Shown piece after piece: positions 25,381 to 33,697 of a stretch of DNA of 64,000 bases. The position numbers and the translations under genes are program-made. The DNA is taken from NCBI GenBank assembly GCA_902780935.1, contig CACZHP010000004.1, positions 1 through 64,000 on the forward strand, given 5' to 3'. The notes below the pieces were generated by a model. The model ran no database searches. It saw only the letters and a program-made list of their open reading frames with translations, and was not told where the DNA came from. Source of the DNA: an uncultured Bacteroidia bacterium (GTDB lineage Bacteria > Bacteroidota > Bacteroidia > Bacteroidales > UBA932). Numbering within the stretch: position 1 is the first letter of the stretch; every line of letters begins with the position of its first letter.

Positions 25381-27132
25381 ATGGCAAAGAAAAATGTAAG
25401 GGATGACCCTTCAAAAACACAAGTCACCGAGAACCCGCAGATGAGCGACATCGTGCTGGTTTTAGACAAAATGGAACTGCTCATTCAGGCGGTATCCGAA
25501 ATCAACAAGAACGGCAAGTATTCCACCGTGCCGGCAGACAAGGAGCATCAGAACTCCTTTCTCAAGATTGACCGTTATGCGACCTTCTTCGAGAACTTCC
25601 TCAAGAACTTCTGGAGTCAGCTGAAAGACCCTACACACTTCGGTCTCTTCACGATGAAGGAGGAGGAGTTCGACAAGCCCGAAGTCAAGCAGGCCATCGA
25701 AGACCTTGCCGAAGGTAAGAAAACAAAAGCAGTGGAAGAGTTTCTCAAAAAGTATGAGATAACCCCCAAAAACCAAACAGAACAGAGTATTAACAATCAA
25801 AATTCAGAAGAAATGGCAAAGAAAAATCAAACCCAGCAGCCCGTCGTTGAAGCTAACGACCAGCAGCAGAACAATCAGTATCGTTACAACGAGTCTATGA
25901 TCAACTGGGACCAGTTGAAGAACTTCGGACTCTCACGTGAGTATCTTCAGGAGCGAGGACTCCTTGATTCAATGCTCAAAGGCTACAAGACCAACCAGCT
26001 TGTACCTATCAACCTTAACTTCGGCTCTGCCGTACTGCGTACCGATGCACGCCTATCGTTGCAGCAGTCCAACACCGGTGAGGTGGTACTCGCCATCCAC
26101 GGTATCCGCAAGCAACCCGAATTGGAGCGTCCTTACTTCGGACACATCTTTTCGGAAGAGGACAAGAAGAACCTCCTCGAAACAGGTAATATGGGCCGAG
26201 TGGTGGAACTCAAAGGTCGCAACGGGGAATATATCCCATCGTTCATCAGCCTTGACAAGATGACCAACGAGGTGGTGGCCATGCGTGCCGAGAATGTCTA
26301 TATCCCTAACGAGATTAAGGGTGTTCAACTCACCGACCAGGAGAAGAACGACCTGCGTGAGGGCAAGAAGGTCTATATCGAGGGTATGACCGCCAAGTCG
26401 GGCAACGAGTTCAACGCCCACATTCAGGTGAGTGCCGAGCGCAGAGGTATCGACTTCATCTTCGAGAACGACCGCATCTTCAACCGCACCGCCCTCGGTG
26501 GTGTGGAGCTTACCAAGCAGCAGATTGAAGACCTCAATGCAGGCAAGGCAATCTTCGTGGAAGATATGCAGCGTAAGGATGGAGAACTCTTCTCATCGTA
26601 TGTGAAACTCGATGAGGCGACAGGACGACCCAACTACACACGCTACAACCCCGACTCGCCCGAAGGTGCAAGAGAAATCTACATTCCGAAGGAGATCGGT
26701 GGCGTGAAACTTACCGCTGAGGAGCAGAAAGATCTGCGTGAGGGACGAGCCATCTTCCTCAATGATATGGTGAACAACCGTGGTGAGGAGTTCTCTTCGT
26801 TCATCAAGGCAGACCTTGAGACGGGACGACTGATGTACTCACGCACTCCCGATGGCTTTGAGGAGCGTGCCAAGTTCGAGATTCCGAAGGAAATCTTCGG
26901 TGCCAAGCTCTCCGGTCAGCAGCGTGCCGACCTTCAGAGCGGCAAGTCGGTACTCGTGGAGGGCATGAAGGGCTTCGATGGCAAGAGCATTTCGCAGTAT
27001 GTCAAGCTGAACTCCAACCAAAACAAGCTCGACTTCTATAACGAGAATCCCGACCGAAACCGCAACGCATCACAGCGTAATGTGGTAGCCGAGAAACAGG
27101 AGAAGCGTCAGTCAAAGGGACAGAGCATCTAA
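25381..27132 (+). CDS. DUF3945/DUF4099 repeat protein of the exc operon
   Basis: The 583-residue protein has an N-terminal domain (about 1-115), a low-complexity Q/N linker (about 125-160) and a DUF4099-like domain (about 165-245). About five DUF3945-type repeats of roughly 57 residues follow (IPKEIGGVKL, LREGRAIFLNDM, GEEFSSFIK pattern), ending near 560. Such proteins accompany topoisomerase III in CTnDOT-like elements; the function is unknown. An internal ATG at 25813 repeats the first 15 nt of the gene exactly, so a shorter second product or an old gene fusion is likely. Confidence 0.8.
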   Translation: MAKKNVRDDPSKTQVTENPQMSDIVLVLDKMELLIQAVSEINKNGKYSTVPADKEHQNSFLKIDRYATFFENFLKNFWSQLKDPTHFGLFTMKEEEFDKPEVKQAIEDLAEGKKTKAVEEFLKKYEITPKNQTEQSINNQNSEEMAKKNQTQQPVVEANDQQQNNQYRYNESMINWDQLKNFGLSREYLQERGLLDSMLKGYKTNQLVPINLNFGSAVLRTDARLSLQQSNTGEVVLAIHGIRKQPELERPYFGHIFSEEDKKNLLETGNMGRVVELKGRNGEYIPSFISLDKMTNEVVAMRAENVYIPNEIKGVQLTDQEKNDLREGKKVYIEGMTAKSGNEFNAHIQVSAERRGIDFIFENDRIFNRTALGGVELTKQQIEDLNAGKAIFVEDMQRKDGELFSSYVKLDEATGRPNYTRYNPDSPEGAREIYIPKEIGGVKLTAEEQKDLREGRAIFLNDMVNNRGEEFSSFIKADLETGRLMYSRTPDGFEERAKFEIPKEIFGAKLSGQQRADLQSGKSVLVEGMKGFDGKSISQYVKLNSNQNKLDFYNENPDRNRNASQRNVVAEKQEKRQSKGQSI

Positions 27133-27184
27133 TCCATAACTCGGACAACTCAAATCAATGTATAACTCTAAAACGAATTTTAAG

Positions 27185-27439
27185 ATGAACGATAAGAATA
27201 AAGCACCTTTCAAGGTGGAAGATGTAAATTGGGACGAACTATCAGGTATAGGTATCCTCAAGGATGAACTCGAACAGGCAGGCGAGCTTGAGACGCTGCT
27301 CCGAGGCGAGAAGACGGGTGTCGTATCGCTGAGCCTCGTACTCCTCGGTGTAGATGTGGTGATGGATGCCACTTTGCAGCTTGTACGCAAGAACGACTCT
27401 CCGCTGCTCGAAATCATCGGTATCAACCCCACGCAGTAA
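27185..27439 (+). CDS. Stand-alone DUF4099-like protein
   Basis: The product is 84 residues from the ATG at 27185. An upstream ATG at 27158 lies in a leader motif (ATGTATAACT) that also precedes two other ICE genes, so it is probably not the start. The sequence VEDVNWDELSGIGILKDELEQAGELETLLRGEKTGVV closely resembles the DUF4099-like region of the preceding protein. It is likely a partner or duplicate of that domain, placed between it and topB. Confidence 0.7.
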   Translation: MNDKNKAPFKVEDVNWDELSGIGILKDELEQAGELETLLRGEKTGVVSLSLVLLGVDVVMDATLQLVRKNDSPLLEIIGINPTQ

Positions 27440-27463
27440 CACGATTCCATTACTAACCTGACA

Positions 27464-27499
27464 GCCGTTTCCCGCACCGTAATCGGGACGGGAGACGGC
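27464..27499 (+). terminator. Hairpin between DUF4099 gene and topB
   Basis: GCCGTTTCCCG (27464-27474) pairs with CGGGAGACGGC (27489-27499) with one wobble, then TTCTTT. It sits 22 nt before the topB ATG, so it may attenuate topB or lower its translation. Confidence 0.55.
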
Positions 27500-27520
27500 T
27501 TCTTTAATTCCCGAATAATT

Positions 27521-29617
27521 ATGATAGCAATTATAGCAGAAAAACCGAGCGTAGGTCAGGACATCGCCCGCGTCATCGGTGCAACAGAGAAGAAGGACGG
27601 TTATATGGCAGGCAACGGGTATCTTGTAACCTGGGCATTGGGACACCTCGTTTCCCTCGCCATGCCATCGGCATACGGATACGGTAAGGCTTCGCATGAG
27701 GATTTGCCTATGCTTCCTGAACCGTTCCAGCTTGTGGTAAGACAGATCAAGACCGACAGAGGTATGGTAACGGACATCGGTGCCGCCAAGCAGCTCAAGG
27801 TCATTGACGAGGTATTCAGCAAATGTGACAGCATCATCGTGGCAACGGATGCAGGTCGTGAGGGTGAGCTTATCTTCCGATACATCTACCACTACCTCGG
27901 ATATACCAAGCCCTTCAAGCGTCTTTGGATCTCCTCACTCACGGACGAGGCTATCCGTGCAGGTATGAGCAATCTCAAGGATGGCGAGGCTTACGATGCA
28001 CTCTACCACGCTGCCGATTGTCGTGCTAAGGCTGATTGGCTCGTGGGTATGAACGCCAGCCGTGCATTGGCTTTGGCTTCGGGTATGCCGAACAACTCCC
28101 TCGGACGAGTGCAGACACCCACGCTGGCGATGATATGCAACCGTTACAAGGAGAACCGCGACTTCGTTTCCACACCTTATTGGCAACTGCACATTACCCT
28201 TGAGCGTCTGGGCGAGTTCCGTCAGTTCGCACATATCGAGGACTTCAAGAGCAAGGAGCAGGCAGAGGCGGCACACGCACGATTCTCGCCCGACTCAACG
28301 GCACTCATCACGAAGGTGGAGCGTAAACGTACCTACCAGCAGGCACCGCTACTGTACGACCTTACCACATTGCAGAAGGAGTGCAATACCTATCACGATA
28401 TGAGTGCGGAGAAGACTCTTTCTGTGGCACAGGCTCTCTATGAGAAGAAGTATATCTCATATCCGAGAACGGGCAGCAGATATATCTCGCACGACCTGAT
28501 GGAGCAGGTCTATGATTCCCTATGGAAGATTGCCACCATGCCTGAGTTCAAGGAGTATGGCAAGCGTTTCGACTTCGATCATCTGAATATGCGTAGTGTA
28601 GATGATGACAAGGTAACGGATCACCACGCACTCATCATCACAGGCGTAGAGCCCGAGGAGTTGAACGCCCACGAGCAGATTGTCTATACGATGATTGCAG
28701 GGCGTATGCTTGAAGCGTTCTCGCCACGCTGCGAGAAGGAATCATTGGTAATGGAGGCGACAGCAGAGGATATGAAGTTCCGTTCACGCTCTACTACCAT
28801 CGTCAATCCGGGCTGGCGTGCTGTCTTTGCCCGTAAGGAGGATGCCGAGAAGGACGAGACCGAAGCCAACAAGGGTACGGCACGCTTTGCCGAGGGTGAA
28901 CAGATACCCGTTACGGGCTATGGCACGGCACAGCGTAAGACAATGCCGAAACCTCTCTACACCGAAGCGACACTCCTTGCCGCTATGGAGACTTGTGGCA
29001 GGAACATCACCGATGAGAAGGCAAAAGAGGCAATGAAGGAGCTGGGTATCGGAACACCTGCCACACGAGCCGCCATCATCACGACACTCTTCAAGCGAGA
29101 CTATATCGAGCGTTCGGGCAAAGCGCTTGTACCTACTGAGAAGGGACTCTATATCTACGAGGCAGTCAAGGATATGCAGGTTGCCAATGTGGAGCTGACA
29201 GGCAGTTGGGAGAAGACGCTCCTTCAAATAGAGCAACATACTTTGGAAACACGCTCCTTTATGCACTCCATCGAGAGTTTCACATCGCAGGTTACACGGG
29301 AGGTCCTCGGACTGAAGTTCCCTGCACCAAAACAGCGTTCCTTTCCTTGCCCCAAATGCGGTACAGGCAAAGTGATGATACGCCCCAAGGTCGCCAAGTG
29401 CGACAATCCTGATTGCGGTCTGCTTGTATTCCGCAAGGTGCTGAACAAGGAGCTTAACGAGCAGCATCTGGAGCAGTTGCTCTCATCGGGAGCAACCAAG
29501 CTGATCAAGGGATTCAAAGGCAAGAAAGGCAACTCCTTCGATGCCGCCGTAGCCTTTGACGATGAGTTCAATGTAACGCTGGCATTTCCCGACAAGAAGA
29601 GAGGTAAGAAAAGATGA
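27521..29617 (+). CDS. topB: DNA topoisomerase III (Exc-like)
   Basis: The 698-residue type IA topoisomerase has a Toprim domain with AIIAEKPSVGQDIARVIG (start) and VATDAGREGELIFRYIY. The catalytic Tyr314 is in YISYPRTGSRYIS, and a C-terminal zinc-binding region (about 610-635, CPKC...CDNPDC) follows. In CTnDOT the exc gene of the excision operon encodes this enzyme. The length and all key residues look intact. Pseudoknot motif copy B begins 55 nt after the stop. Confidence 0.95.
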   Translation: MIAIIAEKPSVGQDIARVIGATEKKDGYMAGNGYLVTWALGHLVSLAMPSAYGYGKASHEDLPMLPEPFQLVVRQIKTDRGMVTDIGAAKQLKVIDEVFSKCDSIIVATDAGREGELIFRYIYHYLGYTKPFKRLWISSLTDEAIRAGMSNLKDGEAYDALYHAADCRAKADWLVGMNASRALALASGMPNNSLGRVQTPTLAMICNRYKENRDFVSTPYWQLHITLERLGEFRQFAHIEDFKSKEQAEAAHARFSPDSTALITKVERKRTYQQAPLLYDLTTLQKECNTYHDMSAEKTLSVAQALYEKKYISYPRTGSRYISHDLMEQVYDSLWKIATMPEFKEYGKRFDFDHLNMRSVDDDKVTDHHALIITGVEPEELNAHEQIVYTMIAGRMLEAFSPRCEKESLVMEATAEDMKFRSRSTTIVNPGWRAVFARKEDAEKDETEANKGTARFAEGEQIPVTGYGTAQRKTMPKPLYTEATLLAAMETCGRNITDEKAKEAMKELGIGTPATRAAIITTLFKRDYIERSGKALVPTEKGLYIYEAVKDMQVANVELTGSWEKTLLQIEQHTLETRSFMHSIESFTSQVTREVLGLKFPAPKQRSFPCPKCGTGKVMIRPKVAKCDNPDCGLLVFRKVLNKELNEQHLEQLLSSGATKLIKGFKGKKGNSFDAAVAFDDEFNVTLAFPDKKRGKKR

Positions 29618-29671
29618 TGTCAGTCATCCCGATTCGTAGGCAAAGGTAGTGAACCGCCCTCATTCCACCCC

Positions 29672-29745
29672 GCAAGGTCGTGCCGCAGGCGGTTTCGGCA
29701 AAAATCATCCTCGCTCGGCTGCGGTATTTTTACCGAAAACCTTGC
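29672..29745 (+). ncRNA. Pseudoknot motif, copy B (RteR-like location)
   Basis: GCAAGGT (29672) and ACCTTGC (29739-29745) close the element. P1 is TGCCGCAG (29681-29688) with CTGCGGTA (29719-29726). P2 is TTTCGGCAAAAAT (29693-29705) with ATTTTTACCGAAA (29726-29738), again in 1-2-1'-2' order. It lies just downstream of the exc-like topB gene, the place where the CTnDOT regulatory RNA RteR is reported, and 69 nt upstream of the next ATG. Confidence 0.65.
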
Positions 29746-29813
29746 AGGTGGAGGCGTTTCACATCCAGGCCCACGAAATCGGGAACGACTGTTCCCACTA
29801 AATAATATAGGAT

Positions 29814-30047
29814 ATGAAAACAAATGACCCGACCGTAAGAAAGAGAATGAAGTGGATAGGTATGATACTATTAGCCGTAGTAGCAGCATTAGGTTTCAGC
29901 TATCTCTATACACGAGGTGTATCACCCGTATGGGCTGCGGTAGCCATCGTATGCTTCCCTGGCTTCTTCCGATTCATATACAAGATTGCCTGCATCGTAA
30001 TGGCAGCATTGATACTCTTTGCTATCCTCAGTTTCTTGGTCTTCTAA
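29814..30047 (+). CDS. Small membrane protein
   Basis: The 77-residue product has a basic, soluble N-terminus (MKTNDPTVRKRMKW) and two or three hydrophobic segments (about 15-30, 36-50, 55-77). The family is not recognised. It stands alone behind pseudoknot copy B and before a strong terminator at 30121. Confidence 0.6.
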   Translation: MKTNDPTVRKRMKWIGMILLAVVAALGFSYLYTRGVSPVWAAVAIVCFPGFFRFIYKIACIVMAALILFAILSFLVF

Positions 30048-30120
30048 CTCTTAAAGCAATGAAAAGGTCTTGTCATCGACATACAACATATAAGCAGATA
30101 TATTGCGATATGGGTTATGG

Positions 30121-30147
30121 GAGCTGTCCTTCTCGGACGGCTCTTTT
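30121..30147 (+). terminator. Intrinsic terminator
   Basis: GAGCTGTCC (30121-30129) and GGACGGCTC (30135-30143) form a 9-bp stem with a short loop, followed by TTTTT. It ends the transcript of the small membrane protein gene. The 375-nt gene-free stretch 30048-30423 contains this and pseudoknot copy C. Confidence 0.8.
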
Positions 30148-30263
30148 TGTAGGTGGACGATTCAAGAATGAGGATATGAATGAAGAAAGGGATAGAGAAA
30201 ATACCAGCCATTGGCAAGCCGATGAACTACAGGGCAAAGTTGGCCAATGCTTCTTGTCGGACA

Positions 30264-30337
30264 GCAAGGTCAGGCCACAGGTGGTTTCGGAGAAAATCAT
30301 CCTCGCCGTGCTGCGGTATTTTCCCCGAAAACCTTGC
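30264..30337 (+). ncRNA. Pseudoknot motif, copy C
   Basis: GCAAGGT (30264) and ACCTTGC (30331-30337) close the element. P2 pairs TTTCGGAGAAAAT (30285-30297) with ATTTTCCCCGAAA (30318-30330). The A-T pair of copy B is G-C here, a compensatory change. P1 is weaker (GCCACAG with CTGCGGT, one mismatch). AAAATCATCCTCGC is conserved. It ends 86 nt before the ATG at 30424. Confidence 0.65.
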
Positions 30338-30423
30338 CTTACCGGAAGCATTAGCCTTAACGCCCTCGTAGTTCAACGGACTGCCAAAGTCCGAGTATTA
30401 ACCATATAATAAAAGATAAAGCT

Positions 30424-30636
30424 ATGAATCAAGCAATCATCGCAAGTGTACCGATGGCACCGATGCAGATGCCTGTGGTACGTAGAAGAAGAGTAAAGGT
30501 CGCAGAACCTGAAATCAAGTTGCCGCCAAGAGGCTCACGAGGTCCGGTACATATATCGGAGTTGCTCAATCCCATTCTGGAGATAAGCAAGCATCCTGAC
30601 CGTAACAGACTGCTTGCAGAGTTCTTCAACCAGTGA
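30424..30636 (+). CDS. Small hypothetical protein upstream of PRTRC genes
   Basis: The 70-residue, proline- and basic-rich product (MPMQMPVVRRRRVKVAEPEIKLPPRGSRGPVHISELLNPILEISKHPDRNRLLAEFFNQ) has no signal or membrane helix. The C-terminal half looks helical. The function is not recognised. It is the first gene after pseudoknot copy C and is followed 45 nt later by the PRTRC cassette, so it probably belongs to that operon. Confidence 0.6.
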   Translation: MNQAIIASVPMAPMQMPVVRRRRVKVAEPEIKLPPRGSRGPVHISELLNPILEISKHPDRNRLLAEFFNQ

Positions 30637-30681
30637 ACATCACAAGAAAATAATTCAGTATTAACATTAAATCATAAAGTT

Positions 30682-31641
30682 ATGTTTTTTACATCAATTT
30701 CACAGATGATGACCGAGAGCGTAGATCTGACTCTGGTCATCCGCAAAGCGAACGGACAACTTACTGTATCAACATTGCCGAAGGCTAATGGGCTGAAAGA
30801 TGAAGCCCAGAACCACATCGTTCCGCTGACACTAACGGGCACTCCCGAAGAGATGGATGCAGAGTTCCTGCAACACATCATGCAGCCTATACGCAAAGCT
30901 ACGGGACTTATCTCCAATTTGATGGAGTTCGAGAAGCAGGCAGATAAGGCTGCTGCCAACAGCAAGGCGGCAAAGGATGCCAAAGCCAAGGAAACCAAAG
31001 AGGAGAAGGAGAAGCGTGAGAAGTACGAGAAGCATATGAAGAAGGCTGAGGAACTTATCACAGCCAAGAATCATAAGGATGCCATCACCGCACTCCAACA
31101 GGCTCGTATGTATGCCACTGCCGACAAGCAGAAGGAGGTAGATGAGAAGATTGCCGCACAGAAGAAGGCGATGAACCAAGGATCGCTCTTCGAGATGATG
31201 GAAGAGACTCCTGCACCGGCTCCACAAGTGGCACAACCGCAGAATGTGGCACCGCAACCTGCACAGCAGACTATCCAGCCGCAGGCAGCACCACGACAGA
31301 TGCCGCCACAGCCACAACAGACGGTAATGCGTCCCGTGCAACAGCCGATACAGCGACCTGTTCAGCAACCTCCACAGCCTCAGTATGGCGGGCAGCCTAT
31401 GTTCTCCGCACCACAAGGCGGTTATCCACCTCAAAATGCAGGACAGCAGCATCCTCACTATCCACAGGGTGAGATTCCGATGTTCCCACATCATGAGGAG
31501 CCTCCTATGCCTGAAGAGTTACAGCAGGTATATATGCACGAAGGCCCTGCATATCGCCCCGAGGATTATGAGGAATATCCCGACTTCCCTCAGTCAATGT
31601 TAGAAAATCATTATTCACAGGCATACGCCCAAACAGTTTAA
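30682..31641 (+). CDS. PRTRC system protein E
   Basis: The 319-residue protein's N-terminal domain (about 1-80) has the PRTRC-E pattern FTSISQMMTESVDLTLVIRKANGQLTVS. A long coiled coil rich in K and E follows (about 85-165), then a proline/glutamine-rich tail (about 175-319). PRTRC (ParB-related, ThiF-related cassette) genes occur on plasmids and ICEs with unknown collective function. It is first of the cassette, 4 nt before protein C. Confidence 0.75.
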   Translation: MFFTSISQMMTESVDLTLVIRKANGQLTVSTLPKANGLKDEAQNHIVPLTLTGTPEEMDAEFLQHIMQPIRKATGLISNLMEFEKQADKAAANSKAAKDAKAKETKEEKEKREKYEKHMKKAEELITAKNHKDAITALQQARMYATADKQKEVDEKIAAQKKAMNQGSLFEMMEETPAPAPQVAQPQNVAPQPAQQTIQPQAAPRQMPPQPQQTVMRPVQQPIQRPVQQPPQPQYGGQPMFSAPQGGYPPQNAGQQHPHYPQGEIPMFPHHEEPPMPEELQQVYMHEGPAYRPEDYEEYPDFPQSMLENHYSQAYAQTV

Positions 31642-31645
31642 GACT

Positions 31646-31867
31646 ATGGCACTTTTAAGAAACGAAATGCAGCGATCATTCACCTTCAAGAAAGGTACAG
31701 AGATGATTACACTTCCTGATCCCAATCCGAACGACTCTCCGGAGAGCGTTATGAGTTACTATTCAAACATCTATCCGGAACTCACAACAGCAACCGTACA
31801 CGGCCCGACCATCAAGGATGACAGGGCTGTATATGAGTTCAAGACAACCATCGGAACAAAAGGATGA
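31646..31867 (+). CDS. PRTRC system protein C
   Basis: The 73-residue product MALLRNEMQRSFTFKKGTEMITLPDPNPNDSPESVMSYYSNIYPELTTATVHGP... matches the small PRTRC-C protein in length and in the LPDPNP...YPELTTA motif. It is soluble, with no signal. It is tightly spaced with protein E (4 nt) and the following small gene (5 nt). Confidence 0.8.
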   Translation: MALLRNEMQRSFTFKKGTEMITLPDPNPNDSPESVMSYYSNIYPELTTATVHGPTIKDDRAVYEFKTTIGTKG

Positions 31868-31872
31868 GAACT

Positions 31873-32037
31873 ATGAGTAAGGACACTAAAAAGAAGAAGT
31901 CATGCAGACCATTGGACGAACATCAGTCGGAACAGCTCGCGAGGATGATAATCGCATCGACCAAGCGGGAGGTACGATACGGTGTGACAAGAGTAGAGAG
32001 AGTTACGGCGCCAACGGGTGCCGTAATTCTTTTCTAA
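31873..32037 (+). CDS. 54-residue basic protein within the PRTRC operon
   Basis: The frame starts at the ATG at 31873 and reads MSKDTKKKKSCRPLDEHQ, then SEQLARMIIASTKREVRYGV, then TRVERVTAPTGAVILF, and ends in TAA at 32035. It starts 5 nt after PRTRC-C and fills the gap to PRTRC-F, so it fits the operon better than a long N-terminal extension of F in another frame. Its last codons form a perfect hairpin with a T tract. The function is unknown; a basic, small regulator is possible. Confidence 0.6.
   Translation: MSKDTKKKKSCRPLDEHQSEQLARMIIASTKREVRYGVTRVERVTAPTGAVILF
32003..32034 (+). terminator. Terminator-like hairpin inside the PRTRC operon
   Basis: TTACGGCGCC (32003-32012) pairs with GGTGCCGTAA (32017-32026) around the loop AACG, followed by TTCTTTTC. 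It overlaps the end of the 54-residue gene and precedes PRTRC-F, so transcription of F, B and ThiF may be attenuated here. Confidence 0.65.
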
Positions 32038-32072
32038 AGACACCAATTCTTCCCATAGCACCACAGACTATT

Positions 32073-32993
32073 ATGAGGGAGAGCTATAGCGGAAACAGTT
32101 ATAACCTAATCACGCAGGAGAATTACGAATACCTGCGTGATTCTTATTTCCGCTATGCCGAACTTATGAATGTAAAGGCGGAGCATACGCCAGGCAGAAC
32201 TATTGGTGAAGGTATTGTCAATCTCTACAATGAGATGAACGACCTCGTAAATAAAAGCGGCATGTATCTCAACCTTGAGGATGACAATGGCTGTCTATAC
32301 TTCAATGTGTGGAACACACATACTTGGGGTGAATACACACTGTATTACTTCCCTGTAAAGTTTGTGGAGGAACTGAATCCCACACTCAGACGCATTGTCA
32401 TCACATTCTATCATGATTTCATGAAAGAGAACGGTATAACCACCATCAACGATGAGTCAGATATGGACTGGGCTATTGATATGCTGACTGAAGGCTGCTA
32501 TGAGGATGAAGATGCCAAAGAGAGGCGAGCGAGGGAAAAGCTCGTGAAATCATACAAGGATGGTAGAGCATATAAACTCCTCGACAGGGTGTGGCGAAAG
32601 TCCTACTACAAGAACCTGCCGAAAGCCATAGAAGAATATGAGTGTAAGAATGGCTTTGAACAAGGTCTTATCGAACTGCTGAGAAGAGGACTTGAGTTCA
32701 TAAAGACGGAGAAAGCCATCATGTACTATGGCTATGACCCGTTCTACGATGAGGAGCCCGATTATCTGCCGATGACACTCGAACAGCAGATAAGGGTTGT
32801 CTATGATAGCGATGATATAATGACGGAACACCTTATCGACTTCTATAATTCCTCCCGTCAGGAGTCATACGATATTATTCCTGCATCAACCTTTGCCGTC
32901 TCTCCAACGACCGACAAGGTTTTTACACTTGAAGATACCTACCCCGAAAGGTTTTTCAAGTGGGCAGATGATTTTATTCACTACATACGATAA
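32073..32993 (+). CDS. PRTRC system protein F
   Basis: The product is 306 residues from the ATG at 32073 (MRESYSGNSYNLITQENYEYL). The frame is open upstream to an ATG at 31902, but that stretch is occupied by the 54-residue gene and a hairpin. The body is soluble, acidic and aromatic-rich, and the order E-C-F-B-ThiF matches known PRTRC cassettes. The molecular role is unknown. It is 5 nt before protein B. Confidence 0.75.
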   Translation: MRESYSGNSYNLITQENYEYLRDSYFRYAELMNVKAEHTPGRTIGEGIVNLYNEMNDLVNKSGMYLNLEDDNGCLYFNVWNTHTWGEYTLYYFPVKFVEELNPTLRRIVITFYHDFMKENGITTINDESDMDWAIDMLTEGCYEDEDAKERRAREKLVKSYKDGRAYKLLDRVWRKSYYKNLPKAIEEYECKNGFEQGLIELLRRGLEFIKTEKAIMYYGYDPFYDEEPDYLPMTLEQQIRVVYDSDDIMTEHLIDFYNSSRQESYDIIPASTFAVSPTTDKVFTLEDTYPERFFKWADDFIHYIR

Positions 32994-32998
32994 TCACT

Positions 32999-33697
32999 AT
33001 GGATACCAACAAACTTACCAAGCAGATAAATACGATGCTGCGCCCCCGTGCGGCATTGATAGCATACTCCACAGATGGAGGAGATACATACTTCCTTGAA
33101 GTACGGGACATAGATAATGAGGGTGTTATGAGCGAAGGCCGTCCCGTAACGGTGGACTTCATCAACGAACTGATAAAGGGGTATTCCGAAAGGCACAGCA
33201 GCACACCGCATGGTCGCATCCCAACAAATATGCTATGGAGTGATACACGCAAGGGCTACGAGAAATATATCTGGTACAACCCGCCACAAAAGCGTATGAT
33301 GTTCTTCAAGGAGTCGCTACATATTGAAAATGCCGAGTACAACCTGCCCGGTGTCATCTATGAGGTGAGTGATGAGCGTATGAATATCTACGCATACATA
33401 GACAAGGAGCTGAAACCCGAAACGGAACTCTACGCTGCTCCGTTCTTCAATGTCACGGGGGCAAGCGTCTGTCTTGGATCGGCAAAGATTGACAAACCGA
33501 CAGAGATTACCTACGACAAATTACTTGAGTACTGGGAGAAGAAGTTCTGGCTCACGGAGTTCTCACACCTCGGAGGTAACGGAAATCCCACAAAGAGCAA
33601 CCTTGTACTGGTAACAAAGGCAGCAAAGGATGCTCCCTTCAACATTGAAGAGTTAAAGCCTCTAAAGAATTTGAAACTTAAAGATATACTACGATGA
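32999..33697 (+). CDS. PRTRC system protein B
   Basis: The 232-residue protein is identified by the PRTRC-B pattern: MLWSDTRKGYEKYIWYNPPQKRMMFFKE and LPGVIYEVSDERMNIYAY, followed by APFFNVTGASVCLGSA. It is soluble. Its stop overlaps the ThiF gene by 4 nt (ATGA), so the two are translated together. Confidence 0.85.
   Translation: MDTNKLTKQINTMLRPRAALIAYSTDGGDTYFLEVRDIDNEGVMSEGRPVTVDFINELIKGYSERHSSTPHGRIPTNMLWSDTRKGYEKYIWYNPPQKRMMFFKESLHIENAEYNLPGVIYEVSDERMNIYAYIDKELKPETELYAAPFFNVTGASVCLGSAKIDKPTEITYDKLLEYWEKKFWLTEFSHLGGNGNPTKSNLVLVTKAAKDAPFNIEELKPLKNLKLKDILR

Noticed and set aside
29852-30409. 185-residue frame overlapping the small membrane protein gene
   Set aside because: It runs through a terminator and pseudoknot copy C and has a composition unlike real proteins of the element.
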